Origin: a bacterium Ga0077546
GTDB taxonomy: Bacteria; Cyanobacteriota; Vampirovibrionia; Obscuribacterales; Obscuribacteraceae
DNA: 6,276 bases
Assembly (NCBI GenBank): GCA_001464165.1
Contig: LNEX01000487.1
Span: 1-6,276 of the forward strand
Direction of reading: 5' to 3'
The notes under the pieces were generated by a model. It ran no database searches, had not been told where the DNA came from, and saw only the letters and a list, made by a program, of their open reading frames with translations. The first letter of the stretch is position 1. The number at the start of each line of letters is the position of its first letter. Below, one piece after another: positions 1 to 5,739 of the stretch. The translations under genes were made by a program, and so were the position numbers.

Positions 1-303
1 CTTGTATCGACCACCAACGAGACGGTCCACGGCCGCTGCAGAGGCTAGCATTGATAAAGTAGAAAGACTTTTCCAGAAGCGTTTATCTTTAAGCAGTACC
101 TCTAAGCGAATAGCTTGGTCGGCCAGGGCCGTATCGTAGAGCTGGTGACTGGCTTGGCTTTTGCCTTCTTGGCTCTTGCTTTCCAGGCCCTTACGAGCAG
201 CGTCAGAAAGCGCATCGTTTAGCGTTTTCGGCTCTGACTGCTCGTGCTGATCTTTCAGATTATCTGGTTCTGCTGTTATTGCATCGGACTGAGGGTCGCT
301 CAT
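1..303 (-). CDS. Unrecognised hydrophilic protein, N-terminal 101 residues (partial at left edge)
   Basis: Reading the minus strand from ATG at 303-301 gives 101 codons open to the window edge, beginning MSDPQSDAITAEPDN. The start is preceded by GGGG at 310-313 with 6 nt spacing, and the frame upstream holds no other start codon before an in-frame TAA near 360. Residues 1-60 are rich in D, E, Q, S and K and look disordered. After them comes a likely helix (about 58-78, ALADQAIRLEVLLKDKRFW) and then a mildly hydrophobic stretch, about 79-96 (SLSTLSMLASAAAVDRL). That stretch may be buried helix; it is too short and mixed to call a membrane segment. No family is recognised. It lies 59 bp downstream of the phasin-like gene on the same strand, so co-transcription is likely. 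The C-terminus is outside the window, so the domain that would define it may be missing. Confidence 0.7.
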   Translation of the reverse strand, partial: MSDPQSDAITAEPDNLKDQHEQSEPKTLNDALSDAARKGLESKSQEGKSQASHQLYDTALADQAIRLEVLLKDKRFWKSLSTLSMLASAAAVDRLVGGRYK

Positions 304-362
304 GCCTGACCCCGGGTTGAAATGAACATACTTGCAGGGAATTCTGAGTTTAAACTCTTAGC

Positions 363-722
363 TCAAACAGGCGATTTTTGTTTGATATCAGCGATTTCAG
401 CGCGCAAAGTAGCGATTTCGGCTCTCAGCTCGTTGATTTCGGTGGAGTCACCGAGGGCTCCGAGGGAGAAGTCAGCTACCTGGCGGCGAATTTTTTCACG
501 TACTTGGCCTTCAAGCACATCAGACCGATTCCAGATGTTTTGGCTTGTTTCATTGAGCATTTGTTTGAATTTATCGCGAGTCTTTTGCACTCGATCTGAC
601 TCATTTGACTTGTACTCACCTGCTCGCGCAGTAAAGGTGTCAAGTGCATCTTCTACACGTTCTCTTGCCACTTCTAAAGCAGCGTTAGCTAGGAAGAAAA
701 TCTTGATCAACGGTCGCAACAC
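363..722 (-). CDS. Small coiled-coil protein, phasin-like
   Basis: This is a complete 119-residue frame on the minus strand, starting at GTG (722-720) and ending with TGA (365-363). GAGGG at 730-734 lies 7 nt before the GTG, which fixes the start. The protein is almost entirely helical and charged: a short hydrophobic N-terminus (LIKIFFLANAALEVA, residues 5-19), a long amphipathic region, and a clear C-terminal heptad stretch at about 97-114 (INELRAEIATLRAEIADI) that should form a coiled coil. This layout, an amphipathic helix plus a C-terminal zipper-like oligomerisation segment, resembles phasins, the small proteins that coat polyhydroxyalkanoate granules. No diagnostic motif is visible, so the function is inference; a generic coiled-coil or envelope-associated protein is the main alternative. 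It probably leads an operon with the downstream minus-strand gene. Confidence 0.72.
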   Translation of the reverse strand: MLRPLIKIFFLANAALEVARERVEDALDTFTARAGEYKSNESDRVQKTRDKFKQMLNETSQNIWNRSDVLEGQVREKIRRQVADFSLGALGDSTEINELRAEIATLRAEIADIKQKSPV

Positions 723-729
723 TTTCCCA

Positions 730-734
730 CCCTC
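730..734 (-). promoter_or_regulatory. Ribosome binding site of the phasin-like gene
   Basis: On the minus strand GAGGG sits 7 nt upstream of the GTG start codon at 722-720. It decides in favour of this non-ATG start. Confidence 0.6.
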
Positions 735-760
735 AAAATACAGACAAAAACCAAGAGAAG

Positions 761-766
761 ATTATA
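761..766 (-). promoter_or_regulatory. Probable -10 box for the phasin-like gene
   Basis: On the minus strand this is a perfect TATAAT. Transcription would begin near 753-755, leaving a leader of about 31-33 nt that contains the GAGGG ribosome binding site. No good -35 hexamer is visible at 16-18 bp spacing, so the promoter is either -10 driven or activator dependent. Confidence 0.4.
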
Positions 767-872
767 CACTAGCGAGTAATCTATATATGCTCTGTGGCGG
801 CTGATCTACTAAGATTGTCACAAAGCTGAAACCTAGTGGCCGACCCAGTATTCAACGAAATATCATTTGATT

Positions 873-877
873 GGAGG
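873..877 (+). promoter_or_regulatory. Ribosome binding site of arginase (decides the start)
   Basis: A perfect GGAGG followed by six T residues sits immediately before GTG at 884-886. This favours the 884 start over the in-frame GTG at 836, which has no comparable site. Confidence 0.8.
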
Positions 878-883
878 TTTTTT

Positions 884-1858
884 GTGTCCGTACCCAAAGC
901 TAGTAGTAGTTCGCTTGTGGCTAATTCAGCGGCGAAACTCAATAGATCGGTAACCTTGATCTATTGCCCTATTCATCTTGGTGGCCCGCATGCTGGAGTA
1001 GCCTTAGGTCCTGGGGCAATGAAGGTCGCTCGCTTAGTCAGTTGTATACAAGCCTTGGGCTATACAGTGGACAGAGAAGTCGAAATTGTTGTGCCTGAAG
1101 TTTTGACGTGGTGGGAGAAAAATACCAACGCCATTCATAGTCGTTGCGTACCTGAAATTGCTGCGGTCAGTCAAGCTGTTGCCCAAGCTGTCGAAGAAGC
1201 TTTAGAGGCCGGCACGGTCGCAATCACTATAGGCGGTGACCACTCTTTGGCTATCGGCAGTATTGCTGGAGTTTCTAGCTATTATCGTAAGCGCAAGGAA
1301 GAGTTTGGTTTAGTTTGGTTCGACGCTCACGGTGATATCAATACTCCGGCAACATCGCCTAGTGGCAACGTTCACGGCATGCCATTTGCTATTTCTTTGG
1401 GCCAGGGTGATGAAAGCTTGGTAAATTTAAACGGCTTTTCTCCGAAGGTCAATGCCAAGCGCTGCTCACTTATTGGTATTAGAGATTTAGATCAGGCCGA
1501 AACCGACCTTGTGCGCGATTCTGGAGTACTGCCTTTCACCATGCGCGACGTTGATGAGCAGGGCATTAAGAGAATTACTGAACAAGCCCTGCAATCTATT
1601 GGTCGTGACATTCAAGGTCTGCATGTTTCATTTGATCTTGATGTTATTGATCCTGATGTAGCTCCTGGGGTTAGTACTGATTCAAGAGGTGGTTTTACCT
1701 ATCGCGAAAGCCATTTTGCTCTTGAGTTATTAGCTGATACAAAGTTGGTACGTTCAATTGATATTGTTGAACTTAATCCCACGCTTGATATAAAAAATCG
1801 TACTGCTGAACTGGCCGTAGGCCTTGTTCAATCTGCGCTTGGAAAGAATATTCTTTAG
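884..1858 (+). CDS. rocF: Arginase (L-arginine to L-ornithine and urea)
   Basis: This 324-residue protein of the ureohydrolase fold hydrolyses L-arginine in the cytoplasm using a binuclear Mn centre. All six metal ligands are visible: H120 (GGDHS), D147, H149 and D151 (WFDAHGD), and D251 and D253 (SFDLDVIDP). The arginase-specific residues are also present. N153 and S160 match the alpha-carboxylate contacts, H164 in SGNVHGMP is the proton-shuttle histidine, D203 and E206 (RDLDQAE) match the amino-group contacts, and E296 in VELNP orients the guanidinium. This pattern separates it from agmatinase and formiminoglutamase. The C-terminus also follows arginases. Start chosen: GTG at 884, six T after a perfect GGAGG. 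An in-frame GTG at 836 would add 16 residues with no homology support. The next gene begins 3 bp after the stop, so the two are probably translated from one message. The physiological role (nitrogen release or ornithine supply) is not shown by the context. Confidence 0.95.
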   Translation: MSVPKASSSSLVANSAAKLNRSVTLIYCPIHLGGPHAGVALGPGAMKVARLVSCIQALGYTVDREVEIVVPEVLTWWEKNTNAIHSRCVPEIAAVSQAVAQAVEEALEAGTVAITIGGDHSLAIGSIAGVSSYYRKRKEEFGLVWFDAHGDINTPATSPSGNVHGMPFAISLGQGDESLVNLNGFSPKVNAKRCSLIGIRDLDQAETDLVRDSGVLPFTMRDVDEQGIKRITEQALQSIGRDIQGLHVSFDLDVIDPDVAPGVSTDSRGGFTYRESHFALELLADTKLVRSIDIVELNPTLDIKNRTAELAVGLVQSALGKNIL

Positions 1859-1861
1859 CGT

Positions 1862-2788
1862 GTGATTCTGCATAAATTGTCTTTTTATTCTGGGACTTTG
1901 CCCGCCAAGGTTGGTTTCGTTGCTGCAGCAGTGATATTTCCACTTCTGCTTGCTTTTTTGTCGCTGCTTACTTGTCCGCCTGTCAAAGCCTACGTTGGTC
2001 CTAGTGTAGTTCGTAATATTTCAGGCTTTCGCATTGTTTTTCGTGACTATAACTGGAAGGGCGAAGACGGCGTAATTCTTCAAGTCTTCAGAGGCAATAC
2101 GAAATTAATGGAGCGACGGGCTCACAGTCTTTTTCTCTTTGACATTGAGAAGCAAGAAGACTCTTATTCCTTTAAAGACGCTGCAGTGATTAAGTGCGCT
2201 GACTTAACTGGTGATGGTGTCATTGATTTGGTCGTGCAAGAGTGGACTGGTGGCGCCTATGGCTGCTACAAGTATGATATTTATTCGCTTGGTAAAAAGT
2301 TCAAACGTATTTGGCACCATGACGCTGTATATGGACATTTGCACCTAGCTTTTTCAAAAAAGAATAAGGCTCGGCTAGCAATTGAAGACACCACATTTTG
2401 CAATTTCAAAAGCATTTCCCAGGGCTCTGGTGCAAAACCTTTAGTTTATTTGGTGTGGCGAAATGGTTTTAAGGTTGAGAGAGCATTAACTATTGCAGCT
2501 GCCAGGGCTTCGATAAAGAAAAATGCAGAGGCTGATAATGGTGATTCTGGTAGTACAGATCCCGAGTCTACGGCTGGTGCCCGCCTTTTTGTTGAGCTGA
2601 TTTATGGTGGTGAGGCTGCTAAAGCCCTGGCCCTTCTAGATGGGCTAGAGTCAGGCCCTAAGCGCGATTACCTCCGCCGTTTTGTTGGTGCCTTTAGAAT
2701 TAGTCCGTTCTACTCTGAGATTATTTCGCTTAATGATAGTTCGAGAAGAGCTATTACAAAAATGGAGAATCTAGCGCAAGAGAAGTGA
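1862..2788 (+). CDS. Exported protein of unknown function with an FG-GAP/VCBS-like acidic loop
   Basis: The frame gives 308 residues. The N-terminus has a basic, then hydrophobic stretch (about 16-37, KVGFVAAAVIFPLLLAFLSLL) and a plausible signal peptidase I site after VKA (41-43), so the protein is probably secreted or periplasmic. Residues 114-122 read DLTGDGVID, the D-x-T-G-D-G-x-x-D loop typical of calcium-binding FG-GAP/VCBS beta-propeller blades, followed by LVVQEWTGGAYGCYKYDIYSL. Only one such loop is visible, so a full propeller is unlikely. About 222-238 is a low-complexity acidic/serine linker leading to a short helical C-terminal region. The start taken is GTG at 1862, 3 bp after the arginase stop and without its own good ribosome binding site, suggesting translational coupling. 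TTG at 1898, just after GGG, is an alternative that still leaves a complete signal peptide. I do not recognise the family, and nothing links it mechanistically to arginase. Confidence 0.8.
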   Translation: MILHKLSFYSGTLPAKVGFVAAAVIFPLLLAFLSLLTCPPVKAYVGPSVVRNISGFRIVFRDYNWKGEDGVILQVFRGNTKLMERRAHSLFLFDIEKQEDSYSFKDAAVIKCADLTGDGVIDLVVQEWTGGAYGCYKYDIYSLGKKFKRIWHHDAVYGHLHLAFSKKNKARLAIEDTTFCNFKSISQGSGAKPLVYLVWRNGFKVERALTIAAARASIKKNAEADNGDSGSTDPESTAGARLFVELIYGGEAAKALALLDGLESGPKRDYLRRFVGAFRISPFYSEIISLNDSSRRAITKMENLAQEK

Positions 2789-2837
2789 GAGTAGAAAAGT
2801 ATTGAGATTGTTGCTTGAAGAGATTTCCAGAAAAAAC

Positions 2838-2867
2838 TCGACAAACTGAGGCAAAGTATGCGATACT
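2838..2867 (+). promoter_or_regulatory. Candidate lexA promoter
   Basis: TCGACA at 2838-2843 (one mismatch to TTGACA) is followed after 18 bp by GATACT at 2862-2867. An overlapping TATACT at 2867-2872 is an alternative -10. Transcription would start around 2874-2880, giving a leader of about 25-30 nt that contains the AGAGGG ribosome binding site and places GTG 2905 as the first usable start. The hexamers are imperfect, so the call rests mainly on position. Confidence 0.4.
2855..2867 (+). promoter_or_regulatory. Palindrome over the lexA -10: candidate LexA operator
   Basis: AGTAT-GCG-ATACT is a perfect 5-bp inverted repeat with a 3-nt spacer, lying on the putative -10 of lexA. A second ATAC/GTAT inverted pair follows at 2868-2879. 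LexA genes are usually autoregulated by a dyad at their own promoter, so position and symmetry suggest an SOS-type operator. The sequence does not match the Bacillus (CGAAC-N4-GTTCG) or E. coli (CTGT-N8-ACAG) boxes, so the assignment is inference. Confidence 0.4.
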
Positions 2868-2891
2868 ATACTTACGTATGGCTTTGTTCAG

Positions 2892-2897
2892 AGAGGG
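2892..2897 (+). promoter_or_regulatory. Ribosome binding site of lexA (decides the start)
   Basis: AGAGGG lies 7 nt upstream of GTG 2905-2907. Neither the upstream in-frame TTG at 2815 nor the ATG at 2878 has such a site, and both lie upstream of or on top of the likely transcription start. Confidence 0.65.
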
Positions 2898-2904
2898 CGT
2901 TCGC

Positions 2905-3714
2905 GTGATAGATACAGACAAGCCGTTGCCAGCACGACAGCAAGATGTACTCAATTTAATAGTAAAATTAAGTGATGAGCATGGCTATCCGCCTACTCTT
3001 GCTGAGCTTGCCAATGCCATGGGTCTGAAGAATCGGATGACTGTGCACCAGCACGTTGCTGCTCTCAAAAAGAAAGGGTTAGTTCATTGGGAACCAGGTC
3101 TGAACCGTTCTCTTAGAGTTTTGACCGAGGGATTTAGGCATTGCCAGAATCTGCCCGAAGGTCTTAAGGCTAGTGCTATGCTCGCTGACTTTTCTGATGG
3201 TGCCACCGTTAACAGTGGCATAGACCGTAATAATGATTCAACGGTTAAGGGCGCTGGTTCAGCATTGACAAAAGGTGCTATCGAACTTGATAGCCGTAGA
3301 CGAAATAGTATAGCCGATATCTCTTCTGGCAATGTATCTAGAGGTATCCCTATGGCTGGTGCCATTGCTGCTGGTCGTCCAATCGACGCTGTCGAGTCTC
3401 GCGAGTTTCTTGAAATCGACAGTCAGTATGGTGAGGCCGGCTGCTTTGCATTGCAGGTTAAGGGCGAATCGATGATTGAAGATGGAATTTATGATGGTGA
3501 CTTTGTCATCGTCAAACCGAATCCTTCTCCCAATAATGGTGAAGTCGTAGTGGCCTTGTTAGAAGACGGTAGCGCTACTTTAAAGCGCTTCTATAAAGAG
3601 CGTGGTGGCTTCCGCTTGCAACCTGCCAACAGTGAGATGGAGCCAATATTTGTGTCTGGCAATCAAACTTTGACGATACAAGGAACAGTAGTTGCTCTCT
3701 TTCGCAAGATGTAG
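2905..3714 (+). CDS. lexA: LexA repressor, autocleavable, with an extended interdomain linker
   Basis: LexA represses SOS genes until RecA filaments on damaged DNA trigger its self-cleavage. From GTG 2905 the protein has 269 residues. Residues 9-73 are the winged-helix DNA-binding domain (ARQQDVLNLIVKL, then PPTLAELANAMGL, then TVHQHVAALKKKGLV), close in style to the Firmicutes recognition helix TVHGH. The C-terminal S24 peptidase domain is complete: cleavage site A151-G152 in GIPMAGAIAAG, nucleophile S189 in GESMIEDGI, and general base K227 in SATLKRF. Cleavage competence is therefore expected, unlike some cyanobacterial LexA proteins that have lost these residues. Odd feature: about 78 residues separate the winged helix from the cleavage site, against about 15 in E. 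coli LexA (202 residues in all). Most of this (about 74-146) is polar and looks disordered. The frame extends back to TTG 2815, but the ribosome binding site and promoter favour 2905. Confidence 0.93.
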   Translation: MIDTDKPLPARQQDVLNLIVKLSDEHGYPPTLAELANAMGLKNRMTVHQHVAALKKKGLVHWEPGLNRSLRVLTEGFRHCQNLPEGLKASAMLADFSDGATVNSGIDRNNDSTVKGAGSALTKGAIELDSRRRNSIADISSGNVSRGIPMAGAIAAGRPIDAVESREFLEIDSQYGEAGCFALQVKGESMIEDGIYDGDFVIVKPNPSPNNGEVVVALLEDGSATLKRFYKERGGFRLQPANSEMEPIFVSGNQTLTIQGTVVALFRKM

Positions 3715-3756
3715 CTAGTAGTTTTTGCGAGCGACACTATTGCATTAGTAGTATTT

Positions 3757-5682
3757 CTAGTGGCTAAACAGTTGTTTCATCGGTTTTGGCATTGGTTGTG
3801 ATGTATCAACTTCGACTGTCTTTTCTTGTTCGTACTTAACTAAGCCAGGTTTGTCTTTGGCGAGCTTGCGTACATGTTTGCATTGGGTGTAAACCACTCG
3901 AACTTTCGCTCCCTGGCTGGCTTTTGAGAGGCGCGCTGCAATTTGTGCTGCTTCTATAATGGTAGTCAGCGGAGGTTCTTGTTTCGATGATGGTATGCGA
4001 ATCAAAACGTGGGCACCCCCCTGGCCTAGAACGTGAAACCAAAGATCGTTTGGCTGTGCCAATCGAGAGAGAAGGTAGTCGTTTTCTATACGGTTGCGGC
4101 CGACATATATTGTCCATCCGTCGCTTGAATTGACAGAGAGAATTTTGCTGTCATTGCCTTTCTTTGGTTTTGCTTTAGGCTTGGCTATTTCGTGTGCTTT
4201 GCGGCCGGTGAGATTTTCTTTGAGGTGACGTAGTTCAAAGATGTCTTTTGCCTCTTCAATTTTTTGCAATTGCTTTTCTATCACGGTTCGACGCGCTGTA
4301 GCCTCGCTGACAGACTGGCTGGCTGTGGCGTGACGTGCTCTCGATTTTGCGTATTGCCGATAATACATCTGTGCATTTTGAGCGGCATTCAAATTAGGAT
4401 TTAGCTTGATAGCGACTTTCCCGGTGTTTTCGAATAAATCTTCTGTTTCAAGCAATTCTTGACCAGCTTTGATTTCAGTCAAATTGGCTAAAATCAAATC
4501 ACCAAGCTTTTTCTGTAAATGAATGTCGTTGCTAGGTAAAACATGCTGTTCTGCCATTTTTAGACGGGCGTCAATTTTGTTTAGTTCTTGGTTGAGGTCA
4601 GTGCGAAGTCGTTCTCTCAATTGATTGCACTGTTCAGTCAATTCACAGGAACGGAAATATTCTTCAATTAAATCGTTTACGGACGGTAGAGACTTTGTTG
4701 AACTTGCTTGTTCGTTCTTGCCAGTTGGATACCAGCCTAGAACAGAGTAGCGACTTAAATCGGTGAATAAAAATGGTCGATAGTTGTCGTTGGCACGTAG
4801 CTGCTCTACGCGTTGCCAAAGCCTGTTTCCGGCATTTTCTATTGCTAGTGACTTTTTGACTTCACTGACTAAACCAGCTGCTAGTACTAATTCTTCGCAA
4901 AGATGTCTGCCTGCTCCGGTAAAGGTAGCGATGATCCATTGCTCAATGGTAGCTGGTGTCAGGATAGAGTTATGTCCAGCCATGTCCGAACTGGGAGTTA
5001 GTTGCGGTATTGAATCTGGTGCGCCAGTTATTGCTTGAGCTTCGGCCTGAGCTTCGGCCATTTGGCTGAATAGTTGGAGGAAGGCATCTTGGTCTATGGT
5101 GTAGAGGCTAGGCCGATCTTGTGATGGCGGCCGTTCGTAGTGCATCCCCGGTGCAATCTCTCGTTGCCTGCTCATATCTTTTGTGACATTGTGTGAGGCC
5201 GCTACAATTTTTGAATCTTCTTTTTCCCAGAAAATCAAATTACTGTGGCGTCCCATTATTTCGGCAGTCAAAATCTTGATTGATGCTGTACCAACTTCAT
5301 CTACGCAAGAAAAAACCAAGTCTACAATTCTCTCGCCGAGGGGTTGTTCAGCGGCAAGCAGGGTCGCTCCAGCTAGATGTTTTCTTAGGAGCAGGCAGAA
5401 ATTGGGTACAGAGCCGCCGCTGCCATACTTTGATACATAGCGGTCGGTGACTGGGTCGACTTTGTCGCCTTTGGCGTGAACTTGATTCGTTTGCACTAAG
5501 CACATGCGGCCATGGACAGATTGGGCTGAGATAAAGAGACTATTGACGCCTGATTTTCCTCTCAGTGTGAGCAAGACTTCATCTCGACCAAGTTGGGTAA
5601 CTCGGTCAACTTTCCTGTTAATGATGAGTGGGCGGGCTTCTGCCAGCACGGCTCTAATTGATAGCGCGTCAAATGGTTGCAT
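3757..5682 (-). CDS. rqcH: NFACT-family ribosome quality-control protein (RqcH/Rqc2 homologue)
   Basis: RqcH binds 50S subunits carrying a stalled peptidyl-tRNA and recruits tRNA-Ala to add alanine tails that mark the chain for proteolysis. Older annotations call the family fibronectin-binding protein. The 641 residues show the expected order. NFACT-N runs from residue 1 (MQPFDALSIRAVL), with FCLLLRKHL at 95-103 and AEIMGRHSNLIF at 140-151. A helical middle region follows, including coiled-coil stretches at about 340-380 and 440-485. The C-terminal NFACT-R (DUF814) spans about 521-625, with IYVGRNRIENDYL, then DLWFHVLGQGGAHVLIR. In NFACT-N the usual D-R pair appears as E117-R118. A 12-bp tandem duplication gives AEAQAEAQ at about 210-217. 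At 641 residues it is longer than the roughly 570 of Bacillus RqcH. The ATG has no clear Shine-Dalgarno sequence. The gene converges on lexA and diverges from gmk. Confidence 0.93.
   Translation of the reverse strand: MQPFDALSIRAVLAEARPLIINRKVDRVTQLGRDEVLLTLRGKSGVNSLFISAQSVHGRMCLVQTNQVHAKGDKVDPVTDRYVSKYGSGGSVPNFCLLLRKHLAGATLLAAEQPLGERIVDLVFSCVDEVGTASIKILTAEIMGRHSNLIFWEKEDSKIVAASHNVTKDMSRQREIAPGMHYERPPSQDRPSLYTIDQDAFLQLFSQMAEAQAEAQAITGAPDSIPQLTPSSDMAGHNSILTPATIEQWIIATFTGAGRHLCEELVLAAGLVSEVKKSLAIENAGNRLWQRVEQLRANDNYRPFLFTDLSRYSVLGWYPTGKNEQASSTKSLPSVNDLIEEYFRSCELTEQCNQLRERLRTDLNQELNKIDARLKMAEQHVLPSNDIHLQKKLGDLILANLTEIKAGQELLETEDLFENTGKVAIKLNPNLNAAQNAQMYYRQYAKSRARHATASQSVSEATARRTVIEKQLQKIEEAKDIFELRHLKENLTGRKAHEIAKPKAKPKKGNDSKILSVNSSDGWTIYVGRNRIENDYLLSRLAQPNDLWFHVLGQGGAHVLIRIPSSKQEPPLTTIIEAAQIAARLSKASQGAKVRVVYTQCKHVRKLAKDKPGLVKYEQEKTVEVDTSQPMPKPMKQLFSH
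5036..5059. repeat. Perfect 12-bp tandem duplication inside the NFACT gene
   Basis: The unit TGAGCTTCGGCC occurs twice in direct succession. It keeps the reading frame and encodes an AEAQ-AEAQ repeat in the region joining NFACT-N to the middle part of the protein. It looks like a small slippage duplication. Confidence 0.75.
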
Positions 5683-5686
5683 GGTT

Positions 5687-5714
5687 TAGATACTTAAGGT
5701 TTAATAGCTGACAA
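5687..5714 (-). promoter_or_regulatory. Candidate promoter of the NFACT gene, very close to its ATG
   Basis: On the minus strand TTGTCA (5714-5709) and TATCTA (5692-5687) are separated by 16 bp. The -10 ends only 4 nt before the ATG at 5682, so transcription would begin at or next to the start codon. Together with the missing ribosome binding site this is compatible with a leaderless message, but the hexamers are imperfect. Confidence 0.3.
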
Positions 5715-5728
5715 TTTATCAAACTCGC

Positions 5729-5733
5729 GGGGG
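5729..5733 (+). promoter_or_regulatory. Ribosome binding site of gmk (decides the start)
   Basis: GGGGG followed by six T residues sits directly before ATG 5740. The in-frame ATG at 5806, which would start right at MGNLIVLTGPSG, has no such site, so the longer N-terminus is preferred. Confidence 0.6.
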
Positions 5734-5739
5734 TTTTTT

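Larger units (their letters stand above)
723..872. other. Divergent intergenic region between the phasin-like gene and arginase
   Basis: This is about 150 bp of non-coding, AT-rich sequence. It carries the minus-strand -10 box described separately. For the arginase direction I see only partial elements: TTGTCA at 815-820 resembles a -35 but has no well-spaced -10, and TATCAT at 861-866 resembles a -10 but has no -35. The arginase promoter therefore cannot be placed. No stem-loop, riboswitch or RNA gene is apparent. Confidence 0.4.

Noticed and set aside
322..804. Open frame of 160 codons on the plus strand opposite the phasin-like gene
   Set aside because: It has no plausible ribosome binding site, a serine/arginine-rich composition typical of antisense frames, and overlaps a better supported gene with a clear coiled coil and Shine-Dalgarno sequence.
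836..883. N-terminal extension of arginase from GTG 836
   Set aside because: It has no ribosome binding site, while a perfect GGAGG at the ideal distance marks GTG 884; the extra 16 residues do not resemble arginase N-termini.
1967..1975. Lipobox (SLLTC) in the exported protein
   Set aside because: Threonine precedes the cysteine where Gly, Ala or Ser is normal, and a good signal peptidase I site (VKA) follows shortly after.
2815..2904. N-terminal extension of LexA from TTG 2815 or ATG 2878
   Set aside because: The extension would encode across the probable promoter and operator, lacks ribosome binding sites, and LexA proteins normally begin about ten residues before the ARQQ segment.
3102..3110. 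GAAC-C-GTTC as a Bacillus-type LexA box
   Set aside because: The spacer is 1 nt instead of 4 and the site is inside the lexA coding sequence, so it is probably chance.
3715..3756. Bidirectional terminator between the convergent lexA and NFACT genes
   Set aside because: The best hairpin I can draw (ACTA 3736-3739 with TAGT 3746-3749) has only 4 A/T-rich pairs and no following T run at a useful distance, so it is not supported.
4784..5689. Plus-strand open frames inside the NFACT gene
   Set aside because: They are short, low-quality antisense shadows of a strongly conserved minus-strand gene.
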